Source: Bosea beijingensis
GTDB taxonomy: Bacteria > Pseudomonadota > Alphaproteobacteria > Rhizobiales > Beijerinckiaceae
Reading direction: 5' to 3'
Assembly (NCBI RefSeq): GCF_030758975.1
Contig: NZ_CP132359.1
Coordinates: 5,426,114-5,462,894 of the forward strand
DNA length: 36,781 nt
Every line of letters starts with the position of its first letter. The stretch's first letter is position 1. A model generated the notes under the pieces. The model saw only the letters and a program-made list of their open reading frames with translations. It did not search any database and was not told where the DNA came from. The translations under genes were made by a program, and so were the position numbers. Positions 26,721 to 33,180 of this stretch are shown here, piece after piece.

Positions 26721-28907
26721 CTACTTTATTGGCGTAGACGCTTTTCCGAGCTTGACTGAAGGTTCACGTCCCCAGACGCGCAACTTTCCAAGCTCTTCAA
26801 CGAAAGCTGTCAATCCCCCCTCGCCAGGTAGGGCAATTGTGCCTTCGTCGAGGTCGTCGGCGATACCGGCCTTCGCGAGAAGGGGCATGGCTGACGGATC
26901 GTAGCCGATGAATTTGCAGTGCTGGAAAGCGTCTGCGACGAAGTCGCGAGCGGTCGCTTCCTTTAGGAGATCTTCGATGGCTTGGTTGGATGTCAGAAGA
27001 GCGACCGCATCGAAAAGCACGGAGGGGCCACCGTCGATCATATGATGGGCCACGACCCAACTTCCGTCCGCCGCTGTGACACCACCGACTTTCGGTGCAA
27101 TGAGCTCGAAGACGGCCTTTGCCTTGATTACGGCTTCAGTCAGGCCCTTCAGTAGCTTCGGATCAACACCGTCTGTAATGAGAACGCCGAGCTTGCGTCC
27201 TTCGAAGCGCTTTGGCCCCCGTTGGATGATGCTGAGTGCGGGAGATGGCTCCAGATCTTGACGCGTCGGCATCGCCGCATCCGCGGGAGCGGGCATCGAC
27301 ATGCCAAGTTTCTGGGCCACAGTGGTCGCCAGCGTCTCGTCGATATTCAGCAGATGCGAAACCATCCGCTCACGGATGATTGGAGCTTCCACCTTGCTCA
27401 GTTCAAAGGTCAAAGCCATCGCGATATGGCGCTGCTCAGGCCCGGTCTGGCTAATGTAAAACTGCCGTGCCTGACTGTAGTGATCGGCGAAGCTTTCCGG
27501 TCGAAGGCGGACCTTCTCGCCCTGTTCCTCGGACGGAAAATGTCGATAACCCTGAATGGGCGAAGCCCGGGGTCCTTCTCCACGAGAGTTTGGCTGATAA
27601 TTGGTGCGCCCTACCGGATTGCGCATTGTCATGTGCCCATCCTGCTGAAAGTTGTGCATCGGGCACTTAGGGGCATTGACTGGCAGGTGCGTGAAGTTGG
27701 GGCCGCCAAGTCGTTTGAGTTGCGTATCGAGGTAAGAAAAATTGCGTCCCTGCAGCAGTGGGTCGTTGCTGAAATCGATACCCGGCGGCACATTTTGCGT
27801 CATGAACGCGACTTGTTCGGTCTCAGCGAAGAAATTATCGGGCATGCGGTCCAGGACGAGGCGCCCAATCGGCATTACCGGCAGGACCTCTTCCGGGATA
27901 ATCTTGGTTGGGTCGAGGACGTCGAAATCGAAGTTATCGGCAAATTCCTGATCGAAGAGCTGAACGCAAAGCTCCCATTCCGGAAAGTCCCCAGACTGGA
28001 TCGCCTGCCAGAGGTCACGCCGGTGGAAATCGGGGTCGGCGCCGTTGATTTTCACCGCTTCGTTCCAGGCGACGGACTGCAGCCCGAGCTTCGGCTTCCA
28101 GTGGAACTTGACGAAAGTCGATTCGTCCTTCGCGTTAACGAACCGAAAGGTATGGACTCCAAACCCCTCCATGAAACGGAACGAGCGAGGTATGGTCCGA
28201 TCGGACATGATCCACATGATCATGTGCATGCTTTCGGGCGTCAGACTGATGAAGTCCCAGAAATTATCGTGAGCTGTCTGAGCCTGCGGAAAAGCGCGAT
28301 CGGGCTCTTGTTTGGCCGCATGGACGACATCGGGAAATTTTATCGCGTCCTGAATGAAAAAAACTGGGATGTTGTTACCGACGAGATCCCAGTTGCCCTC
28401 TTGCGTGTACATTTTGACCGCGAACCCGCGAACATCACGGGCCAGATCTGCGGAGCCCTTGTTGCCGGCAACCGTGGAAAATCGAACGAACACCGGCGTC
28501 TTCTCGCCTGCCCGCTGGAAGATGTCGGCACGCGTATATGCGGCCAACGAGTCATAGGTCTCGAAAAAACCATGCGCGCCATAGCCGCGGGCATGCACCA
28601 CGCGTTCCGGGATGCGCTCGTGATCGAAATGAAAGATCTTCTCTCGGAAGTGGAAGTCGTCGATAAGCGCGGGACCGCGCGCCCCAGCGCGCAGCGTGTT
28701 CTGATCATCGGCGACCGGGGCTCCCTGGGCGGTTGTCAATACATCGTGCCCATCTTCGGCGAACTGATGCAATTCACCACCTTGGCCGCGATGAAGCTTC
28801 TGATCATGAATCGTGGCGATATCGCCGGACTTTGATTCTGGACGCCCCGCTCGCGGTGCAGGTCCCTTGGTGGCTCGTGTTTTGGGAGGGGAGGGCTTCT
28901 TGGCCAT
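26721..28907 (-). CDS. katE: Large-subunit monofunctional catalase (HPII type)
   Basis: Heme catalase that converts hydrogen peroxide to water and oxygen; cytoplasmic. At 728 residues it belongs to the large-subunit clade (E. coli HPII is 753). The catalytic His105 lies in [13 protein letters not shown], the active-site Asn in [13 protein letters not shown] (about 178-179), and the proximal heme ligand Tyr392 in [20 protein letters not shown]-terminal flavodoxin/DJ-1-like domain (about 575-728) begins [17 protein letters not shown], as expected for this clade. The N-terminus is a Lys/Pro-rich extension. AAGGA precedes the ATG. It follows the DUF892 gene by 66 nt and is probably read from the same EcfG-type promoter, through a weak terminator. 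Confidence 0.97.
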   Translation of the reverse strand: MAKKPSPPKTRATKGPAPRAGRPESKSGDIATIHDQKLHRGQGGELHQFAEDGHDVLTTAQGAPVADDQNTLRAGARGPALIDDFHFREKIFHFDHERIPERVVHARGYGAHGFFETYDSLAAYTRADIFQRAGEKTPVFVRFSTVAGNKGSADLARDVRGFAVKMYTQEGNWDLVGNNIPVFFIQDAIKFPDVVHAAKQEPDRAFPQAQTAHDNFWDFISLTPESMHMIMWIMSDRTIPRSFRFMEGFGVHTFRFVNAKDESTFVKFHWKPKLGLQSVAWNEAVKINGADPDFHRRDLWQAIQSGDFPEWELCVQLFDQEFADNFDFDVLDPTKIIPEEVLPVMPIGRLVLDRMPDNFFAETEQVAFMTQNVPPGIDFSNDPLLQGRNFSYLDTQLKRLGGPNFTHLPVNAPKCPMHNFQQDGHMTMRNPVGRTNYQPNSRGEGPRASPIQGYRHFPSEEQGEKVRLRPESFADHYSQARQFYISQTGPEQRHIAMALTFELSKVEAPIIRERMVSHLLNIDETLATTVAQKLGMSMPAPADAAMPTRQDLEPSPALSIIQRGPKRFEGRKLGVLITDGVDPKLLKGLTEAVIKAKAVFELIAPKVGGVTAADGSWVVAHHMIDGGPSVLFDAVALLTSNQAIEDLLKEATARDFVADAFQHCKFIGYDPSAMPLLAKAGIADDLDEGTIALPGEGGLTAFVEELGKLRVWGREPSVKLGKASTPIK

Positions 28908-28937
28908 GCTCGTTCCTTAAGGTTTGAAAGCAAAAGA

Positions 28938-28954
28938 GGCCGCGTAACGCGACC
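28938..28954 (-). terminator. Weak intrinsic terminator between the DUF892 gene and katE
   Basis: A 7-bp stem (28948-28954 with 28938-28944, one G-U) with a TTA loop is followed on the minus strand by TCTTTTGCTTTC. It would let part of the transcription from the DUF892 promoter read through into katE. Confidence 0.5.
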
Positions 28955-28973
28955 TTTTGGGGAGGACGGATCG

Positions 28974-29471
28974 TTAAGCAGACACCGCGCCCTTAGGATT
29001 TGCGGCGGCTTCTGCCAGTTTTGTCAGTTTCGCGTCGGTGGCCACTTCTTCGGCCAGATTGGCCTCAAGCAGCGGAACCGCATCCTCGAGGCCAATGTGC
29101 TCTGCCCAGGATATCAAGGTTCCATATCGAGCTATCTCATAGTGTTCCACGGCCTGGGCCGACGAAATTAGCCCAGCATCGAGGGCGGTCGATCCCTTAT
29201 AATCTTCCATTATCTCTTCGCCTTCGGCGATGATACCCTGGATAGCTTCGCAAGTTTTGCCGCGAGCTGGCTTGGCAATCAATTCAAACACCTGTTCGAG
29301 GCGCTTGATTTGCGCCAGCGTCTCATCCCGATGAAGCAGGAAGCCCGCAGCGCCCTCTTCGGACTGCGCTGCGCGCGCCATTTTAGGAAGCGCTTTCAGG
29401 ATCTGCTTTTCGGCGAAATATATGTCCTTGAGCGTGTCGACGAACAGATCGTTGAGTGTCTTCTCCGCCAT
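28974..29471 (-). CDS. DUF892/YciE-type ferritin-like protein
   Basis: A 165-residue all-helical protein of the YciE/DUF892 ferritin-like family, widely linked to stress responses; the exact activity is not established. The start MAEKTLNDLFVDTLKDIYFA has GAGGAGAG 6 nt upstream; an in-frame ATG 17 codons earlier is rejected. Candidate di-iron carboxylates sit at the expected helix positions: Glu21 in YFAEKQI, Glu50 in HRDETLAQ, Glu109/His110/Glu112 in VEHYEIARYGTL, and Glu141/Glu142. It is the first gene of a probable two-gene unit with katE, under a consensus EcfG-type promoter 35 nt upstream. Confidence 0.92.
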   Translation of the reverse strand: MAEKTLNDLFVDTLKDIYFAEKQILKALPKMARAAQSEEGAAGFLLHRDETLAQIKRLEQVFELIAKPARGKTCEAIQGIIAEGEEIMEDYKGSTALDAGLISSAQAVEHYEIARYGTLISWAEHIGLEDAVPLLEANLAEEVATDAKLTKLAEAAANPKGAVSA

Positions 29472-29503
29472 CCCCGCTCTCCTCGTTTGGGCGATGCGGC
29501 GCT

Positions 29504-29528
29504 GGAACGTGACAGCACGCACTATGTT
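29504..29528 (+). promoter_or_regulatory. Plus-strand EcfG-like face of the DUF892 promoter
   Basis: GGAAC (29504-29508), 16 nt, TGTT (29525-29528), overlapping the minus-strand promoter as GGAAC-N17-GTTCC. A transcript would run rightward from about 29536, where I see no convincing coding gene. Confidence 0.4.
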
Positions 29529-29530
29529 CC
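29506..29530 (-). promoter_or_regulatory. EcfG-type promoter of the DUF892-katE unit
   Basis: On the minus strand GGAAC (29530-29526), exactly 16 nt, CGTT (29509-29506): a full consensus match. Predicted start is near 29499, about 28 nt upstream of the DUF892 ATG at 29471. Confidence 0.8.
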
Positions 29531-29984
29531 AGACCCTAAACTAGCTACTGGCCGGCCCCGTTTCCTGCGGGCTGGACGATGCTATTCCAATCAGTTTCTC
29601 GGCTGGCGCCGGGCGACCTGTCTCCCTGTTCTGGCTATTTCGTCTAGCGGGTAGGGGACGGCCGCTGCTCTGTATTTGTCACTGATGCCTACCGTCTCGC
29701 CGCGGGCGGTTTGTTAAGCAGAAAAAGATCGCGGCCCGTCCGCGCTGCGTCCGGCGCGAGCTCAGCTCGATGTCGGAGATTGTCTCAGCTGCTCAGCAGT
29801 AATTTGCCCGCCACGGTCCGGGCATATCCGGGCAGGAGCGCCAGTTGCCTTGGGATATTGCTCCAGGGCGTCGAGACGAAGCCGCGACCGCCGGAACGCA
29901 AAAATAAACCGGAGGTCCAACATTAGACGTCTGAGTTGCCCCACCAGAAGTAGATTAGCCGGTTAATTTATGGCGGCATTTGTC
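29531..29984. other. Intergenic stretch without a supported gene
   Basis: Short frames exist on both strands (for example a 60-codon GTG frame at 29762-29944 minus), but none has a good ribosome binding site or a recognisable sequence. The region separates the DUF892 promoter from the candidate small RNA. Confidence 0.5.
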
Positions 29985-30065
29985 GTCTAGGAGAAAGAAG
30001 GAGGCCGACACAAGGGGGAGATATCGGCCTCCTTCGATACGCGATCTCATGGCACCATCGCGTGC
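29985..30065 (-). ncRNA. Candidate stress-induced small RNA
   Basis: A consensus EcfG-type promoter (30072-30096, minus) is not followed by a convincing ORF. Its predicted start near 30065 leads into a roughly 80-nt transcript with two hairpins. The 5' stem pairs GCGAT (30061-30057) with ATCGC (30045-30041). The 3' hairpin has perfect 11-bp arms (30034-30024 and 30008-29998) and a 15-nt loop holding a run of five C. The tail is CTTTCTCC, so the terminator is only moderately U-rich. The C-rich loop could pair with Shine-Dalgarno regions. Organisation and control recall GsrN, the sigma-T-dependent sRNA of Caulobacter that targets katG, but homology cannot be claimed. Alternative: a structured 5' leader, since the first arm contains AAGGAGG. 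Confidence 0.5.
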
Positions 30066-30071
30066 GCATCC

Positions 30072-30096
30072 AACGCCGCCACGATGCACGAGTTCC
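30072..30096 (-). promoter_or_regulatory. EcfG-type promoter of the candidate small RNA
   Basis: On the minus strand GGAAC (30096-30092), exactly 16 nt, CGTT (30075-30072): a full consensus match. It points away from the small genes at 30315-30700 and toward the hairpin pair. I see no gene in 30097-30314. Confidence 0.75.
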
Positions 30097-30314
30097 TTAG
30101 AGGGAAGCGCATGAGCGGGCTCAATGGTTTTCGGAAGGCCATCGGTTCTCGATCGCTTGCTTAAGCGAAATGAGCCCAGCCACGACTATACGTCGGCCGG
30201 ACTAAAAGCACCCTTGTGTCTCGGCCGCGAGGTAGCCCGCAGGCACAAGAGTGCGTTGAGGTCGGCCCAGCGAGCAGTCTTAAGGCCTTGGCCGGGCGAA
30301 TTACCTAACCCAAG

Positions 30315-30494
30315 TCACTCAACCTCGCGGACTTTAGCTTCCTTCATTAGCTTTCGGAGCTGATCAAACAGCGTCGGTCCACTGACCTGCTGCACCGTGA
30401 AGCCCTCTGCTGAGAGCGCACGCTGCAGATCCCTGACCTTCTCGAACCTCCCCGACCTGGCGAGTTCGAATGCTCTCTCTAAGGTAGTTTTCAT
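30315..30494 (-). CDS. Small unknown protein, 59 residues
   Basis: Starts MKTTLERAFELARSGRFEKV and continues DLQRALSAEGFTVQQVSGPT then LFDQLRKLMKEAKVREVE. The pattern of two or three amphipathic helices with a G-F/Y turn resembles a recurring family of short rhizobial proteins, from memory only. Its charged, basic surface could fit nucleic-acid binding. The ribosome binding site is poor. It lies 53 nt downstream of another possible small ORF on the same strand. Confidence 0.55.
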   Translation of the reverse strand: MKTTLERAFELARSGRFEKVRDLQRALSAEGFTVQQVSGPTLFDQLRKLMKEAKVREVE

Positions 30495-30547
30495 CGCGCC
30501 GACCCAAATGCTGGTTGGGTAAAATGGCACCCTGGCGGCGGGTATCA

Positions 30548-30700
30548 CTAACTTAGGATATGATGATATTTCGCCTGCTCCTGATTTGCGTTCGCGAGCA
30601 TCGCTTCAAGCTCGAACAAGGCCGCCACGGGGAGGATCGTCAGCACGTCTGCATCCCCCGCCATTTCAAACTTAATCGTGGCGTCGCTGTCAAATAGCAC
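30548..30700 (-). CDS. Possible 50-residue ORF, DUF1488-like
   Basis: With a GTG start at 30700 the product begins VLFDSDATIKFEMAGDADVL, followed by PVAALFELEAMLANANQEQA and a short tail. The V.F...D..I.F......L..L pattern loosely recalls the DUF1488 fold but lacks its usual start and end, so it may be a decayed copy. A shorter ATG start gives 38 residues. Neither start has a good ribosome binding site. Confidence 0.3.
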   Translation of the reverse strand: MLFDSDATIKFEMAGDADVLTILPVAALFELEAMLANANQEQAKYHHILS

Positions 30701-30953
30701 GCATCGTGATGAGGCACCGGCGTCTCGTCTTGGAGCGAGTGGTCACTGTCGACAGGCCTGGCTTCCAAATGAAGACAAGAAAGCGAGTGCGTTAGTCGTC
30801 CCGACATTGCTCTCGGTGGGGCTCGCATCTCGCGGTTTGCGAAGGCGGCGAGCCGGATAGCGCCTGCAAGGCGACCATGGACACTTCAGCCGACTAGTAG
30901 CCATTCAACCAACCCGAAACGAGAGCGTGCACACCTGCGATGAACATTTCAGT

Positions 30954-30972
30954 GAACGCAGGCGTTGCGTTC
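30954..30972. promoter_or_regulatory. 19-bp palindrome upstream of the Crp/Fnr gene
   Basis: GAACGCA (30954-30960) and TGCGTTC (30966-30972) are exact reverse complements with a 5-nt spacer, ending 22 nt before the ATG at 30995. Size and place suit an operator, possibly for autoregulation. It is not a standard FNR or CRP box. Confidence 0.45.
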
Positions 30973-30994
30973 CGACAAATAAAGGCAACATCCT

Positions 30995-31750
30995 ATGCAG
31001 TCGCAAGACGCAGCCGAGTTACTGATATCGGCGCTTAGCCTCCACGGCAGCCTCAGTGGCGGTGACGAAACCGCGCTCCGTGATACTTCTTTCAGGCTTC
31101 ATCGTTATGCCCGCGGAAGCGCGATTGCACGCGCGCATACATCGCCTCACGAAAGCTGCTTCGTGATTTCCGGTCTAGCCAGCCGTGAAATTATAATGCC
31201 GCGCGGCGCGCGAGCTTTTGTTGGAATGTACATCCGTGGGGACTTCGTAGACCTCCACGCCTTCCTTCTCGATTCGCTGGATCATGATGTGGTTGCGCTC
31301 ACCCAGGTGGTGATGGCTTTTGTTTCGCACACTGACATCGGGCGCCTGATAGCTAGCCAGACGATCAACCGACTCCTATGGCGTTTCATAGCCGTCGATG
31401 CTGCAATTCAGCGCTACTGGCTGGCATCCATGGCCAGGCGTAAGGCGTCGGATAGGTTGGCACACTTCCTGTGCGAACAATATATTAGGATGCGCGCGCA
31501 AGGGCTCGTATCTGCTGATAGCTTCGATCTGCCGCTTTCGCAGGCGCTATTAGGGGATGTGATTGGCCTTTCCGCCGTGCATATGAACCGAAGCATTCAG
31601 ACGTTGCGTCGTACCGGTCTCCTCAAATGGGAAGGGAACACCGTCACGATCAGTTTCCCCCGCCTAGCCGAATTGTGCGGTTTCGAACCCAGTTACTTGA
31701 ACCTGCAACGATTGGCGACGTCCGGGGGAGATGGGACATGCCGCGCTTAG
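30995..31750 (+). CDS. Crp/Fnr-family transcriptional regulator
   Basis: A 251-residue DNA-binding regulator. An N-terminal cyclic-nucleotide-binding-like beta barrel spans about residues 20-110, with the segment YARGSAIARAHTSPHESCFV and IRGDFVDLHAFLL. A long dimerisation helix (about 113-172) follows. The C-terminal winged HTH (about 177-222) contains LSQALLGDVIGLSAVHMNRS and IQTLRRTGLLKWEGNTVTIS. No N-terminal cysteine cluster of the FNR type is seen and the cAMP-contacting residues are not conserved, so the signal is unknown. AAAGG lies upstream of the ATG. A 19-bp palindrome precedes it. Confidence 0.92.
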   Translation: MQSQDAAELLISALSLHGSLSGGDETALRDTSFRLHRYARGSAIARAHTSPHESCFVISGLASREIIMPRGARAFVGMYIRGDFVDLHAFLLDSLDHDVVALTQVVMAFVSHTDIGRLIASQTINRLLWRFIAVDAAIQRYWLASMARRKASDRLAHFLCEQYIRMRAQGLVSADSFDLPLSQALLGDVIGLSAVHMNRSIQTLRRTGLLKWEGNTVTISFPRLAELCGFEPSYLNLQRLATSGGDGTCRA

Positions 31751-32021
31751 ATTCTGATGGCGCCGACGCGGCTACAAGGTGCCGTTGATGAGGTCTGGAC
31801 TACCCCATCGATATCGAAGCCGGTAGGTCCCGCGACGCGAGGTTTGGGCGACATGGGGCGTAAGCTGACTTGCTCGGACAGAGAAACGCACCGGTGAAAG
31901 TCCGAGCGATATGGGCGCTGAGTCCGGCATAGCTCCAGCGTACTCCGATCGGTCAATCGAGCACGTCTTGCTCTACGGAACAAAAGAAGGCGATTTCACT
32001 TCCCTTTCTAAGGAGACAGCC

Positions 32022-32309
32022 ATGCAAAAATCCCGCGAGAATCCGGCAATTTTGGAAGAAGAGCGCGAGCAGATTGCGCCGAGCGAGAGTCCGCTCGCGG
32101 CCGACCCCATTTCAACAGGTCGCCGCGTGAGCGATCAGACAAACATCCATGACGAAGGCAGCGACGCAAACGACACGAGTGACGGTCTTACCGAAATTGA
32201 AGAAGCTGTGCGGCAAGCAGCCGAGGACGTGCCACTGGGACAAAGGCTAGAAGGCTCAACGGAGTCTATTCCGGTGTTTGATAGATCGAGCTTACCGCCG
32301 AAAGTTTGA
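32022..32309 (+). CDS. Acidic, probably disordered 95-residue protein
   Basis: Starts MQKSRENPAILEEEREQIAP at an ATG 9 nt after AAGGAGA, a strong ribosome binding site that supports expression. The composition is dominated by Glu, Asp, Ser and Gln with no hydrophobic core, so it is probably intrinsically disordered. A short helix is likely around LTEIEEAVRQAAEDV. A weak EcfG-like motif (GGAAC 31977-31981, N16, ACTT) lies 20 nt upstream. I do not recognise the family; acidic stress-protectant proteins are one possibility. I see no gene in 31751-32021. Confidence 0.65.
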   Translation: MQKSRENPAILEEEREQIAPSESPLAADPISTGRRVSDQTNIHDEGSDANDTSDGLTEIEEAVRQAAEDVPLGQRLEGSTESIPVFDRSSLPPKV

Positions 32310-32364
32310 GATATTTCCCGCCGTCAATGTTCAAAGCACGGCTCGGAAACGGTGACACCTCGTC

Positions 32365-33111
32365 CTAAAGCAGGGTCTTTTGAGCAGGCTCAAGTTCGCT
32401 TGTAGATGCCAACTGCCTGCATCTCATCTCAGTTTGTGCACTGAATCGAAGATCGGCATCGCGACTCGCGGCGAACTCGGTCAGTGCTGCCACACTCAGC
32501 TGATCCCAGCTTTTACCGCGATCAGGACCATTCGGTACGCGGGGCAACAAGCCTGGCTCCGCACTCCAGGCAATCAGCTGATCGAGCGAAGCCTCGTTCA
32601 GCATGTCCCGAAGGTGGTGTGCCGTAACATAAGCGTCGGGCATCGCACGATGAGCCGGCAGCCCAATCTCATGAACTAGCCCCGCAGGCTTGCGCTGATA
32701 TCGAAGCATCTGGTTCGAGAACCGCGGCAGATCCGGCCAAAGGCGCAAGGCGCATTTCCAGGTGCAGATCCATTGAGCACCTGCGCTCAGCCGCGGTCGG
32801 CAATATCGCTGCTCGAACGACGCGCGGTGGGCCGCTAACGCTAGAACTCCGCCATCTGGCTTCAAGACGGACGGTGCAATGTCCTTCCAGTACGGAGCAC
32901 CAGCAACGTCCTCATCCCGAATATGATGCACAGCCATAGTATCGGTGGAGACAGGCCGTCCGGGATTGACGAGAAGCGCGCCGCGCTCCTCTATGACCTC
33001 CCACCGCCCATTGGCTCCTAACGAGACGTCCTGCCATCCAATCTCGCAGACATCGTGGGGGCCGTCGCCAGCGGTCTCCAGATCGATCACTCGCACGCGT
33101 TGATGGGACAT
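32365..33111 (-). CDS. DEDD-family (DnaQ/ExoX-like) 3'-5' exonuclease
   Basis: A 248-residue protein whose N-terminus has the ExoI motif with Asp10 and Glu12 (VIDLETAG). The ExoIII motif is His154-x4-Asp159 (HRAMPDAY), the DEDDh arrangement. The ExoII position reads AHRASFE, with Glu100 where the family has Asp; metal binding may be altered. The protein resembles RNase T/ExoX-type exonucleases and would degrade single-strand or damaged 3' ends. It lies 69 nt downstream of dnaE2 on the same strand, with a weak ribosome binding site, so it may belong to the mutasome operon. DnaE2 lacks its own proofreading activity, which makes the neighbourhood suggestive. Confidence 0.8.
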   Translation of the reverse strand: MSHQRVRVIDLETAGDGPHDVCEIGWQDVSLGANGRWEVIEERGALLVNPGRPVSTDTMAVHHIRDEDVAGAPYWKDIAPSVLKPDGGVLALAAHRASFEQRYCRPRLSAGAQWICTWKCALRLWPDLPRFSNQMLRYQRKPAGLVHEIGLPAHRAMPDAYVTAHHLRDMLNEASLDQLIAWSAEPGLLPRVPNGPDRGKSWDQLSVAALTEFAASRDADLRFSAQTEMRCRQLASTSELEPAQKTLL

Positions 33112-33180
33112 GGATGGGAGATCAGCATTCCCGCTGGTCGATATAAGGCAGGAGCATTTCGATCCTCGCCGGCAGCCGGG

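Noticed and set aside
30124..30363. 79-codon plus-strand frame
   Set aside because: No ribosome binding site, shadow-like composition, and it overlaps the better-supported minus-strand small gene.
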